NCBI RefSeq assembly: GCF_020102855.1
Contig: NZ_JADHZD010000005.1
Span: 1 to 64,000, forward strand
Direction: 5' to 3'
DNA from: Nocardioides lacusdianchii
GTDB taxonomy: Bacteria > Actinomycetota > Actinomycetes > Propionibacteriales > Nocardioidaceae
DNA: 64,000 nt
Below, one piece after another: positions 55,660 to 63,629 of this stretch. The notes beneath the pieces are model-generated. The model was given only the letters and a program-made list of their open reading frames with translations, was not told the DNA's origin and did not search any database. The position numbers were made by a program, and so were the translations under genes. How positions within the stretch are numbered: position 1 is the first letter of the stretch; the number at the start of each line of letters is the position of its first letter.

Positions 55660-55834
55660 TGCGTCATACGAACAAGCACCCATGAGTGCGGGTTCGTATG
55701 ACGCACGAGCCCGGGTCACCGGTCAGCGTCATACGAAGGCAGACGGATGGGTGCGGGTTCGTATGACGCACGAGCCCGGGTCACCGGTCAGCGTCATACG
55801 AAGGCAGACGGATGGGTGCGGGTTCGTATGACGC
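55660..55834. repeat. 65-bp tandem repeat with TTCGTATGACGC palindromes
   Basis: Three hairpins, each GCGTCATACGAA...TTCGTATGACGC (arms 55660-55672/55693-55705, 55726-55737/55758-55769, 55791-55802/55823-55834), lie at a 65-bp period. The linker CGAGCCCGGGTCACCGGTCA is identical between units. Loops of 20 bases are nearly identical in units 2 and 3 and diverged in unit 1. Located upstream of the FAD oxidoreductase and downstream of the antiporter gene, both on the minus strand. Confidence 0.9.
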
Positions 55835-55864
55835 AAGCGACCGGAGGAAGGGCAGGCCCAGAGG

Positions 55865-57709
55865 TCAGCCCGTCAGGTTGTGCACGTAGCACCAGCGCCA
55901 CGCCTCGTCGGGCTCGGCGGACTGCATGACCGGGTGGAGGCTCTCGTGGAAGTGCGCGGTCGCGTGCCTGCCGACCGAGGAGTCGCAGCACCCGACGTGG
56001 CCGCAGGTCAAGCACTGGCGCAGCGAGACCCACCGAGTGCCGTCGGCCAGGCAGGTCGCGCAGGCGGGATCGTCGACGGTCTCGACCACCGGGTGCTCGA
56101 CGAGGTCGTCGCACTCGCGCCCGGAGGTGAAGGCGAGGGAGCCGGTGCGCACGCTGGCGCGTGCCTCGGTGCCGGCGTCGAGCATGGACTCCTCGATGTC
56201 GAGCAGCCCGAGCACCTGGCTGACGACCTCGGAGTCGACCCGGCCGTGGCTACGGACCTCCAGGACCTTGGCCCGCTCGGCCTCGATCATCTCGCCGCGG
56301 ACCCGGGCGTAGAGCTCCGACGGCGTCTCCTCGCCGACGGCCGTCGAGAGCTGCTCCCACGCGGCGAAGGAGCGCTGGTCGAGCCGGGCGCGGATCTGGG
56401 TGCCGACGCCGTGGTGGTCGTCGAAGTCGAGCTCCTCGAGTCGGGCGCTGCCGGCGTCGGAGGCCTGCTGCAGCAGCGCCGCGCGGGCCAGCGCGTCCTC
56501 GGCCGGGTCGGGGGAGGGCACCTTCAGCAGCCGCGTGAGCAGCGGGAGGGTGATGCCCTGGAGCAGGAGGGTGCCGGCCACGACGGTGAAGGCGACCAGC
56601 AGCAGCACCTCGCGGTGCGGGGCGTCCTCGGGGATGACGAAGGCGGCCGCAAGCGTCACGACGCCGCGCATGCCGGCCCAGCCGATGAGGAAGGTCCACG
56701 ACGCCGGCAGCGGGTTCGCGCGCAGGCCCCGCGCCAGCCAGGTGGCGTACACCCAGGCGAGGCGTACGACGATCACGGTGACGAGGGTGGCCACGCAGAC
56801 CAGCGCGATGCGGCCCGGCGACAGCGTCGAGTCGCCGACGTCGGCCAGGATCCAGTCGAGCTGGAGGCCGATGAGGAGGAAGACGGTGTTCTCCAGGACG
56901 AAGGCGACCGTGCGCCAGGTGATCCGCTCGGTGATGCGCGACTGGGCGGTCTGGATGATCGGCGCCTTGTGGCCCAGCAGCAGGCCGGCGACGACCACCG
57001 AGATCACACCGGAGGCGTGGATCTCCTCGGCGGCGACGAAGGCCGCGAAGGGGACGAGGAAGCTGATCGCGGTGTCCATCAGCGGGTCGGTGATCCGCTT
57101 GCGCAGCCACGCGACGAGGGCGAAGAAGGCGACGCCGATGACGACCCCGCCGCCGGCCGCGACGAGGAAGTCGAGGCCGACCTCGGCGATCGCCACGCCG
57201 CCGGAGATCGCGGCGATCGCGGTGCGCAGCGACACCAATGCGGTGGCGTCGTTGAGCAGCGACTCGCCCTCGAGGATCGTCACGACGCGGCGTGGCAGAC
57301 CGATCTTCCTCGCGACCGCCGTGGCGGCGACCGCGTCCGGCGGAGCGACGACCGCGCCGATCGCGATCGCGGCAGCCCACCCGATGCCGGGCACGAGCCA
57401 CTGCACGACCGCACCGACCGCGAGCGAGGTGAGCACGACCAGCACGATCGAGAGCCGCAGGATGGAGCCGCGGTTGGCGTTGAAGTCGACCAGCGAGGTC
57501 TGGATCGCCGCGGTGTAGAGCAGCGGCGGGAGCAGCCCGAGCAGGACCACCTCGGACTCGAGGTAGATGGTGGGCACGGCGGGGACGTACGACGTCGCGG
57601 CGCCGACGACGAGCAGCAGCAGCGGCGCCGGGACCCCCACGCGTTCGCTGACCGCGGTCGCGGCCAGGACGACGGCGGCCATGGAGACGAGGAGCAGGGC
57701 GAGTTCCAC
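55865..57709 (-). CDS. Na+/H+ antiporter (NhaP type) fused to a UBP-type zinc finger
   Basis: The 614-residue protein has an N-terminal CPA1/NhaP antiporter domain of about 12 helices (1-420), with GAVVAPPDAVAATAVARKIG (transport Asp), GESLLNDATALVSLRTAIAA and GWAGMRGVVTLAAAFVIPED. A helical cytoplasmic linker follows, then a C-terminal UBP-type zinc finger: CATCLADGTRWVSLRQCLTC, GHVGCCDSSVGRHATAHFHE, SLHPVMQ, with the Cys/His ligands all present. Full-length homologues of this fusion occur in actinobacteria. GTG at 57709 gives the usual start; ORF extension to 57823 runs into a repeat. Confidence 0.9.
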   Translation of the reverse strand: MELALLLVSMAAVVLAATAVSERVGVPAPLLLLVVGAATSYVPAVPTIYLESEVVLLGLLPPLLYTAAIQTSLVDFNANRGSILRLSIVLVVLTSLAVGAVVQWLVPGIGWAAAIAIGAVVAPPDAVAATAVARKIGLPRRVVTILEGESLLNDATALVSLRTAIAAISGGVAIAEVGLDFLVAAGGGVVIGVAFFALVAWLRKRITDPLMDTAISFLVPFAAFVAAEEIHASGVISVVVAGLLLGHKAPIIQTAQSRITERITWRTVAFVLENTVFLLIGLQLDWILADVGDSTLSPGRIALVCVATLVTVIVVRLAWVYATWLARGLRANPLPASWTFLIGWAGMRGVVTLAAAFVIPEDAPHREVLLLVAFTVVAGTLLLQGITLPLLTRLLKVPSPDPAEDALARAALLQQASDAGSARLEELDFDDHHGVGTQIRARLDQRSFAAWEQLSTAVGEETPSELYARVRGEMIEAERAKVLEVRSHGRVDSEVVSQVLGLLDIEESMLDAGTEARASVRTGSLAFTSGRECDDLVEHPVVETVDDPACATCLADGTRWVSLRQCLTCGHVGCCDSSVGRHATAHFHESLHPVMQSAEPDEAWRWCYVHNLTG

Positions 57710-57744
57710 AGGGGAATTCTCCCAGACGGAGAGTCGTGTCTCGC

Positions 57745-57826
57745 TGGTTGAGGTGCGAGCGAAGCGAGCCTCGAAACCCGGTCGTGGTTTCGAGGCTCGT
57801 CGCTGGCGCTCCTCACGCCTCAACCA
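57745..57826. repeat. Large imperfect inverted repeat GGTTGAG...CGAAACC / GGTTTCGAG...CTCAACC
   Basis: The left arm (57745-57778, TGGTTGAGGTGCGAGCGAAG...CGAAACC) pairs with 57786-57826 (GGTTTCGAGGCTCG...CCTCAACCA), giving a long hairpin with a 7-base loop and one bulged region. It lies 15 bp past the stop of the DHFR-like gene and may end that operon. Same repeat family as 55583-55635. Confidence 0.75.
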
Positions 57827-57841
57827 CCGACAACCAAGGGG

Positions 57842-58393
57842 TCAGCGCACGACGTCGTAGACCTGGAGCGTGATGCCGTTGGAGTAGGCCGCGTGCTCGG
57901 CGAGCTGGAGCCGGGTCTTGTCGGACTCGGCGAAGAGGCGCTTGCCGCTGCCGAGCAGGACCGGGAAGACGAGCAGGTGGTAGCGGTCGACCATCCCGGC
58001 GGCGGCCAGGCCCTGGGCGAGCCTGGCGCTGCCGTGGACGTGGATCTCCCCGCCCTCGGTCTCCTTGAGCGCGGCGACCTCGTCGAGGGAGCGCAGCACG
58101 GAGGTGTTGTGCCACTGCGGGTCCTGCAGCGTCGAGGAGACGACGTACTTGGGCATCGCGTTGTAGGTGGCGAACTCCTCCATCGAGGGCCACACCGGCG
58201 CGAACTCGTCGTAGGACTGCCGGCCCAGCAGGAGCGCGGTGGCGGCCTCGGTCTCGCGGCCCTTGATCTCGTAGGCCGCCTCGTCGAACGGGACGTCCTG
58301 GAAGGTCCACCCGGCGTGGGGGTGGTCGCCCCCGCCGGGGGAGTCGACGATGCCGTCGAGGGTGATGAACTCGGTGACGACGATGGTGCGCAT
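57842..58393 (-). CDS. Dihydrofolate-reductase-family (RibD_C) protein
   Basis: The 183-residue protein is an intact RibD_C/DHFR-like enzyme: VTEFITLDGIVDSPGGGDHP, ALLLGRQSYDEFAPVW, HGSARLAQGLAAAGMVDRYH, LLVFPVLLGSGKRLFAESDK. It is likely an NADPH-dependent reductase; members of this family associated with ArsR-SRPBCC genes have unknown substrates. It is the third gene of the operon after ArsR and SRPBCC, 27 bp after the latter. Confidence 0.88.
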   Translation of the reverse strand: MRTIVVTEFITLDGIVDSPGGGDHPHAGWTFQDVPFDEAAYEIKGRETEAATALLLGRQSYDEFAPVWPSMEEFATYNAMPKYVVSSTLQDPQWHNTSVLRSLDEVAALKETEGGEIHVHGSARLAQGLAAAGMVDRYHLLVFPVLLGSGKRLFAESDKTRLQLAEHAAYSNGITLQVYDVVR

Positions 58394-58420
58394 GGTGGTC
58401 CTTCTCTCGGGATCGCCGGC

Positions 58421-58909
58421 TCAGGAGGCGAGCAGGTCGTCGATCTGGTTGATGGCGGACGCCGCGCCCTCGACGACGCCCATGTCGAGCACCTGCTGGA
58501 GGCTCTCGGCGGAGGCGTAGGTGCCGACGTACGTCGCCCGGGTGCCGCCCTCGACCTCGGTGAACGTGTAGTCGTTGCGCGACACCGGGAGGTCGGGGTT
58601 GGGCGCGAAGCTGGCGTCGAGGGCGAAGCCGTCGTCGAAGGAGAAGCCGCCGGGTGCCGCGACGCCGGTGATGGTCCAGTAGCCGTAGTACTTCTCGCCC
58701 TCGGGGCTGGTCATGTAGTAGGTCGTCCGCGCGCCGGGGGTGAGGTCGTGGTCGACGAAGGTGGCCGGGTAGGTCGGCGGGCCCCACACGCGCTCGAGCT
58801 GGCGCGGGTCGGCGTACACCTCCCACACGCGGTCGACCGGGGCGGCGAACTCGGCGGTGATGGTCAGGGTGAGGGCGTCGAGGTCGTGCTGGACGTCGGT
58901 GACAGGCAT
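58421..58909 (-). CDS. SRPBCC/AHSA1-domain protein
   Basis: The 162-residue protein has an AHSA1-like SRPBCC fold: LTLTITAEFAAPVDRVWEVY, ADPRQLERVWGPPTYPATFV, DHDLTPGARTTYYMTSPEGE, VEGGTRATYVGTYASAESLQ. These proteins bind hydrophobic ligands or act as co-chaperones and nearly always follow an ArsR-type regulator, as here (three-base gap). Confidence 0.9.
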   Translation of the reverse strand: MPVTDVQHDLDALTLTITAEFAAPVDRVWEVYADPRQLERVWGPPTYPATFVDHDLTPGARTTYYMTSPEGEKYYGYWTITGVAAPGGFSFDDGFALDASFAPNPDLPVSRNDYTFTEVEGGTRATYVGTYASAESLQQVLDMGVVEGAASAINQIDDLLAS

Positions 58910-58912
58910 GGG

Positions 58913-59287
58913 TCAGTCCGTTCCGTGAGTGGTGTCGTGGGTGGTGGTGCCGGGTGTGGTGTCGGGTGTCGCGAGCAGCTCGTCCATCCGGGCGATGCGA
59001 CCGCGCCAGAGCGCCTCGAGCTCGCCGAGCATCAGCCCGACCGAGCGCACGGCCTCCACGTCGCCGCTGGCCAGGGCCTCGCGGCCCTGCCGACGCTTGG
59101 TCAGCAGCCCCGCGCGCTCCAGCACGGCGACGTGCTTCTGCACGGCCGCGAAGCTCATGTCGTAGCTCTGGGCGAGCGCGGTGACCGAGTGTTCGCCGGC
59201 CAGCACGCGGCGCAGGATGTCGCGCCGGGTGCGGTCGGCCAGCGCGTGGAACCACGCGTCGGCGCGGTCCTCGTCACTGGTGCTCAT
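58913..59287 (-). CDS. ArsR-family regulator
   Basis: The 124-residue protein is a winged-helix ArsR-type repressor without metal-binding motif: ADAWFHALADRTRRDILRRV, LAGEHSVTALAQSYDMSFAA, VQKHVAVLERAGLLTKRRQG, REALASGDVEAVRSVGLMLG. The Thr/Asp-rich tail (TTPGTTTHDTTHG) is low-complexity. The ATG at 59287 lies just inside an operator palindrome. First gene of the ArsR-SRPBCC-DHFR operon, which it likely autoregulates. Confidence 0.88.
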   Translation of the reverse strand: MSTSDEDRADAWFHALADRTRRDILRRVLAGEHSVTALAQSYDMSFAAVQKHVAVLERAGLLTKRRQGREALASGDVEAVRSVGLMLGELEALWRGRIARMDELLATPDTTPGTTTHDTTHGTD

Positions 59288-59297
59288 GGGATAAACA

Positions 59298-59315
59298 TAC
59301 AACTAGTTGGTTGTA
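59298..59315 (-). promoter_or_regulatory. ArsR operator candidate TACAAC-N6-GTTGTA
   Basis: TACAAC (59298-59303) and GTTGTA (59310-59315) surround TAGTTG; the perfect palindrome CAACTAGTTG (59300-59309) overlaps. The element ends 11 bp before the ArsR start on the minus strand, in the only AT-rich patch of this region. Probable autoregulatory site. Confidence 0.65.
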
Positions 59316-59415
59316 CGTTGTCAAGGGCCCACCCCCACGGGGGTGCAGATCGTCCGAGCGGGCATGGGATCAAGGTGGGGCGGGTTAGCATCCCGAACGG
59401 TGCGGTCCGCGTGCC

Positions 59416-60432
59416 GTGCCCGAAGGAAGTGGGACACACCCCGTGCAGCGACTCGAGGCAGGACTCCGTCTCGGGGACCGCTACGTCCTCCAGGAGCGCA
59501 TCGCCTCCGGTGGCATGGCCGACGTCTGGAGCGGTCTCGACGACGTGCTCCAGCGTCTGGTGGCGGTCAAGGTCATGCGCGCCGACCCCGAGAACGAGGA
59601 GATCTTCGCCGAGCGCTTCCGCGACGAGGCCCTCCACTCGGCGGCGCTGATGCACACCAACATCACCACGGTCTTCGACTACGGCGAGGACGACCACCTC
59701 ACCTACCTCGTGATGGAGCTCGTCGCCGGCCAGCCCCTCTCCGCGGTCATCCGCGAGCAGGGCGCGCTGACGCCCGAGGTCGTCCGCTCGGTCCTGGCCC
59801 AGGCCGCGCTCGCGCTCGGCACCGCCCACGAGGCGGGCGTCGTGCACCGCGACGTGAAGCCCGCCAACATCCTCGTGCGCGAGGACGGCGTGGTGAAGCT
59901 GACCGACTTCGGCATCGCCCGCGCCATGGACGCCATCGGTCACACCCGCGTCGGCGAGATGCTCGGCACCCCCAACTACATCAGCCCGGAGCAGGCGGTG
60001 GGCGAGCAGGCGACCGGCGCCAGCGACCTCTACGCCCTCGGCGTCGTCGCGCACGAGATGCTCACCGGCACCCGCCCCTTCGACCGCGGGACCCCGATCG
60101 CCACGGCGCTGTCCCACGTCAACGAGCCGCCGCCACCGCTGGGTGACGACGTGCCCGTCGACCTGCGCGCCGTGATCGACACGCTGCTCGAGAAGGACCC
60201 GACCAAGCGGCCGGCCAACGCCCACGACGTCGCCGCGCTGCTCGGTGTGGCGTCGGCGGAGCTCACCGGGCTCGACCTCGACCTCGCGGCCGGGGTGCCG
60301 AGCGGCTACGTCGGCACGCCGCTGACGCCGATCACCCCGCTGACGCCGGTGAAGGCGGCGCCGCCCGCCGGCGAGCGCGCCCCCGTCGACGAGCCGACCG
60401 TCGCCGCGCGGCGCGAGGACCTGCTCGACTGA
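59416..60432 (+). CDS. Serine/threonine protein kinase, soluble
   Basis: The 338-residue protein has a complete Hanks-type kinase domain (about 23-285): glycine loop RIASGGMADVW, K52 in AVKVM, HRDVKPANIL (D146, N151), DFG (D164) and GTPNYISPEQA. It has no transmembrane helix or PASTA/sensor domain; after the kinase there is a 50-residue tail with TPLTPITPLTP repeats that may be autophosphorylated. The start is GTG 59416, or GTG 59443, since GAAGGAAG lies before the latter. Confidence 0.92.
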   Translation: MPEGSGTHPVQRLEAGLRLGDRYVLQERIASGGMADVWSGLDDVLQRLVAVKVMRADPENEEIFAERFRDEALHSAALMHTNITTVFDYGEDDHLTYLVMELVAGQPLSAVIREQGALTPEVVRSVLAQAALALGTAHEAGVVHRDVKPANILVREDGVVKLTDFGIARAMDAIGHTRVGEMLGTPNYISPEQAVGEQATGASDLYALGVVAHEMLTGTRPFDRGTPIATALSHVNEPPPPLGDDVPVDLRAVIDTLLEKDPTKRPANAHDVAALLGVASAELTGLDLDLAAGVPSGYVGTPLTPITPLTPVKAAPPAGERAPVDEPTVAARREDLLD

Positions 60433-60445
60433 GCCGGTACGCCGC

Positions 60446-61129
60446 TCAGCGGCGGGTGGCGTCGTCCAGCAGCGCGGCCAGGGCGGCCGGCTGGGTGAAC
60501 ATCGGCCAGTGACCCGACGCGATGTCGACCAGCTCCAGCGCGTTGGCCGACGCGAGCTCGGGCACGTCGCCGCCGTCGATCCACTCCTGTGCCTCGGCCG
60601 GGCTGAACTCCGGGCAGACGAGCGTGAGCGGTACGTCGTGGCGCGCGTCGCTCGTCCAGTGCACCTCACCGCGGGTCACCCCGACCGGCACCGGGATCAT
60701 CCGGCCGAGCAGGTCGGACTTCAGCTCCTCGGACATGTCGTCGGAGTCCGGCCCCTCGAACTTCTCCCACCCGGGGAAGGGCATCGCGCCGTCGACGGGC
60801 TCGAAGAAGTCGGCGTACTTCTCGCCCTCGGTCGACGGGAACCCGCCGATCAGCGCGACACCCGTGATCGCGTCGGGTCGCTGGTCGGCCGCCGCCCACG
60901 CGAGCGTGCAGGCCGCCGAGTGGCCGACCACGAGCGGGGCGCCGTCGGCGGCGTCGACCGCTGAGAGCACGGCCGCGACCTGGTCGTCGTACGTCGCCGC
61001 GGTGGCGCCGTCGCCCTGGCCGGGCAGCGTGAGCGGGATGCCGCGGTGGCCGCGCGCCTCGAGCTCGGGCAGCACGTCGTCCCAGGCCGATGCGTCGAGC
61101 CAGAGTCCGGCGATGAGCACGATGTCCAT
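60446..61129 (-). CDS. Alpha/beta-hydrolase
   Basis: The 227-residue cytoplasmic protein is a serine hydrolase: DIVLIAGLWLDASAWDDVLP, nucleophile elbow GHSAACT, and His in SGHWPMFTQP; the acid residue is probably in VCPEFS. It resembles esterase/haloperoxidase-type proteins. GGAGGAG precedes the ATG at 61129. It is divergent from the WYL regulator (96 bp), which may control it. Confidence 0.85.
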   Translation of the reverse strand: MDIVLIAGLWLDASAWDDVLPELEARGHRGIPLTLPGQGDGATAATYDDQVAAVLSAVDAADGAPLVVGHSAACTLAWAAADQRPDAITGVALIGGFPSTEGEKYADFFEPVDGAMPFPGWEKFEGPDSDDMSEELKSDLLGRMIPVPVGVTRGEVHWTSDARHDVPLTLVCPEFSPAEAQEWIDGGDVPELASANALELVDIASGHWPMFTQPAALAALLDDATRR

Positions 61130-61225
61130 GTGGGTTCTCCTCCGTTGGATGTGTTCGACCCTCGGGGCACACGCTACGGACCATTCCGGACGGTCTGCGT
61201 CCGGAACCGGTGACATGATCGCGCC

Positions 61226-62191
61226 ATGCCCGGCAAGAGGTCCGACATCAGCCCCACCGCCCGCGCGCTGCGAGCGCTCGACCTGCTCCAGTCGCGACCG
61301 GGCATCACCGCCTCCGAGCTGGCACGCCGCCTCGGGGTGACCGAGCGGGCGGCCCGGCGCTACGTCGCGATCCTGCGCGAGGCCGACATCCCGGTCGAGT
61401 CGTCCCGCGGCCCCTACGGCGGCTACACCCTCGGTCGAGGCCTGCGCCTGCCCCCGCTGGTCTTCTCCGCGACCGAGGCGCTCGGCCTGGTGATGGCCGC
61501 GCTGGACTCCCATCACGCGGTCGCCGACGCGGAGGACCCGGTCGGCTCGGCGCTCGGCAAGATCCTGCGGGTGCTGCCCACCAACGTGGCGCGGCAGGCG
61601 GTGATGGTGCGCGAGACCGCCCGCACGGTGCCGGACCGCTCCCCGTCGAAGCCCGACCCGGCCGTCACCAGCGAGCTCGTCGCTGCCGTCGCAGCCCAGC
61701 GGCAGGTGCGCGTGGGCTACCGCACCGCGGCCGGCAACGCGCGCAGCTTCGAGGTCGACCCGTGGTCGGTGGTGGTGCGCTACGGGCGGTGGTACCTGCT
61801 CTGCCTCTCCCACCACGCCGACGCGCTGCGCACCTTCCGCATCGACCGGATCACCGGCGTCGAGACGCTCGAGGGGACCTTCACCGTCCCGGCCGACCTC
61901 GACCCGGCGGCCGAGCTCGAGGCCAACCTCGCGACCGGCTGGGAGCACGAGACCCACGTCGTCTTCGACGCCCCGCTGGACGACGTACGCCCCTGGATCC
62001 GGCCCACCCTCGGCACCCTCGCCGCGCTCCCCGACGGACGCTGCGAGCTGGTGGGCAGCACGAGCAACGCGCGGGCGTACGCCGGTGAGTGGCTGGCGGG
62101 CGTGCCCTTCGCCTTCACGGTCGTCGGCGGGCCGGAGCTGCGCGAGGCGGTGGCCGAGGTGGCGGCGCGACTGGCGCGCTCGCTCACCTAG
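61226..62191 (+). CDS. WYL-domain transcriptional regulator (YafY type)
   Basis: The 321-residue protein has an N-terminal DeoR-like winged helix (SPTARALRALDLLQSRPGIT, ASELARRLGVTERAARRYVA, LREADIPVESSRGPYGGYTL), a WYL domain (about 150-230; VDPWSVVVRYGRWYLLCLSH, FRIDRITGVETLEGTF) and a WCX C-terminal domain. Proteins of this class regulate stress or metabolic genes, with the WYL part sensing a ligand. Its end overlaps the following minus-strand gene by eight bases. Confidence 0.92.
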   Translation: MPGKRSDISPTARALRALDLLQSRPGITASELARRLGVTERAARRYVAILREADIPVESSRGPYGGYTLGRGLRLPPLVFSATEALGLVMAALDSHHAVADAEDPVGSALGKILRVLPTNVARQAVMVRETARTVPDRSPSKPDPAVTSELVAAVAAQRQVRVGYRTAAGNARSFEVDPWSVVVRYGRWYLLCLSHHADALRTFRIDRITGVETLEGTFTVPADLDPAAELEANLATGWEHETHVVFDAPLDDVRPWIRPTLGTLAALPDGRCELVGSTSNARAYAGEWLAGVPFAFTVVGGPELREAVAEVAARLARSLT

Positions 62192-62816
62192 CGACCGCGA
62201 CCTCCTTGCCGAGGTCCCAGCCGTCGGAGATGGGGAGGTAGTCGCCGCTCCAGAACTTGCCGGGGTCGTACCAGGTGGCGCGGCGGTCGTCGCGCAGGAT
62301 GCCCATCTCGATGTAGCAGGTCGCCACGATCTCGGCGCAGAACGCCGCCTCCGGCGTGACCCGTCGCCCGCGCTTGCGGTGCGGGACGTAGGCGTCGCGG
62401 CCCCGCAGCCAGCGGGCGCCGAGGCGGGTCAGGCTCGGGAACGAGACGCCGTCGAGCCGCGCCACCGCGCGAAGCATGCCGTCCTCCTCCTGCTGCCCGA
62501 TCTCGGGGTGCAGCTGGCGCAGCCAGGCGTCCTGGTCGTAGTCGGTCTGCCAGCGCGACACCGCCTCGCGCAGGTCGTGGAGCTGGACGCCGCGGTGGTG
62601 GGCGCCGGTCCACATGTCCAGCTGCTTCTTGCCGAGCTCGGCGTGGAAGATCAGCGGCGGCAGGTCGTCGACGACCACGGCCATCCCGACGTGGTTGACC
62701 GGCGAGTTGGTCACCGCCCGGATCGCCCGGTCGGGGGCCCGGCGACCGCGGAACAGCCAGATGTCTCCGCTGCGGGTCAGGTCGACCGCCTGGTCGAGGG
62801 TCAGGGCCGATGCCAT
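62184..62816 (-). CDS. Permuted papain-like (YiiX/NlpC-P60-type) protein
   Basis: The 210-residue protein resembles the circularly permuted NlpC/P60 enzymes (YiiX/YaeF): SGDIWLFRGRRAPDRAIRAV, His H42 in NHVGMAVVV, later GVSFPSLTRLGARWLRGRDA, and the nucleophilic C160 in AAFCAEIVATCYIEMGIL. There is no signal peptide, so it is probably cytoplasmic or phospholipid-linked. The substrate could be peptide or lipid amide or ester bonds. Convergent with the WYL gene. Confidence 0.72.
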   Translation of the reverse strand: MASALTLDQAVDLTRSGDIWLFRGRRAPDRAIRAVTNSPVNHVGMAVVVDDLPPLIFHAELGKKQLDMWTGAHHRGVQLHDLREAVSRWQTDYDQDAWLRQLHPEIGQQEEDGMLRAVARLDGVSFPSLTRLGARWLRGRDAYVPHRKRGRRVTPEAAFCAEIVATCYIEMGILRDDRRATWYDPGKFWSGDYLPISDGWDLGKEVAVAR

Positions 62817-62857
62817 GCGCGCAGTCTGCCCTAGGGATCTGGCCTAGGGTGAGCGCC

Positions 62858-63040
62858 ATGCGCGCGTGGAAGCTGCTGGGGCTGGCCGGGATCCTCGCCG
62901 GTGTCGCCACCGGCGCTGCCGTGGCTCGCGACGAGCGCGTACGCCGCCACTACGACGCGGGCGAGATCCGCGAGCGGCTGCACAAGCGGCACGACGAGGC
63001 CGTCGCGCGCGAGGCGGCGGACGACTCCACCGCTGGTTGA
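62858..63040 (+). CDS. Small membrane-anchored protein
   Basis: The 60-residue protein has one short hydrophobic segment (KLLGLAGILAGVATGAAVAR) and a charged helical tail (RRHYDAGEIRERLHKRHDEA, VAREAADD). The ATG at 62858 was chosen over an in-frame ATG at 62810 whose leader overlaps the divergent gene. No family known to me beyond similar short proteins in actinobacteria. Confidence 0.65.
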   Translation: MRAWKLLGLAGILAGVATGAAVARDERVRRHYDAGEIRERLHKRHDEAVAREAADDSTAG

Positions 63041-63048
63041 GGGCCGCC

Positions 63049-63462
63049 TCACTTCGGGTGGTGGTTCTCCTGCCAGGCCCGCTCGACCATCTCGGTGAGC
63101 ACGTCGCGGTCGAGGGCGTCGACGCGCTTGACGTACACGCACCCCTTGCCGGTGGTGTGCGGGCCGAGGCGCTCGAGCAGGTCCTCGTTGGAGCCGTAGA
63201 AGGTCAGGCCGTAGAGCGTCAGCGCTGCCTTGCGCGGGGCCAGCCCGACGGCGAACCACTCGTGCTCCTTGCCGTCGGCGGTCGTGTAGGGCTGGCGACC
63301 GAAGCCGATCATCGAGGAGCCCCACACGACGGGCTCGGCGCCGGTGACCTGCTGCATCAGCTCGAGCACCTCCCGGGCGTCGGCGCGGCGGCGCTCGTCC
63401 GCGGCGGCGTCGACGACCGCGTCGACGGAGGCGGCGGTCGGGAGGGTCTTGCGCTCGCTCAT
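63049..63462 (-). CDS. DUF1801-domain protein
   Basis: The 137-residue protein has a YdhG/DUF1801 fold: DERRRADAREVLELMQQVTG, EPVVWGSSMIGFGRQPYTTA, FAVGLAPRKAALTLYGLTFY, TGKGCVYVKRVDALDRDVLT. Such small proteins are common in actinobacteria and related to iron-sulfur or DNA-associated YdhG proteins; the role is unknown. The ATG at 63462 begins MSERKTLPTAASVDAVVDA. Confidence 0.85.
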   Translation of the reverse strand: MSERKTLPTAASVDAVVDAAADERRRADAREVLELMQQVTGAEPVVWGSSMIGFGRQPYTTADGKEHEWFAVGLAPRKAALTLYGLTFYGSNEDLLERLGPHTTGKGCVYVKRVDALDRDVLTEMVERAWQENHHPK

Positions 63463-63531
63463 GGGGACATCATCGACCTGCGGGGTGCGGCGCGCCAGCG
63501 CTTGTGGACCGACCCGTGATCGAGCTCGGCC

Positions 63532-63622
63532 TAGTCCAGTGGCGGTTGGCCGTCCAGACGTCCTCAACACAGCCAGAACTCACTGGACTACCCGACCCGG
63601 GCAGCCAAAGGTCACTGGACTA
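63532..63622. repeat. TAGTCCAGTG / CACTGGACTA repeats
   Basis: TAGTCCAGTG (63532-63541) and two copies of its complement CACTGGACTA (63581-63590, 63613-63622) occur within 91 bp; the last two are direct repeats extended to TCACTGGACTACC. They can form alternative hairpins between two minus-strand genes. A terminator or mobile-end remnant are possible explanations. Confidence 0.7.
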
Positions 63623-63629
63623 CCCCGCC

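Noticed and set aside
55660..55834. CRISPR array
   Set aside because: Only three units, self-complementary arms and identical spacers; no cas genes nearby.
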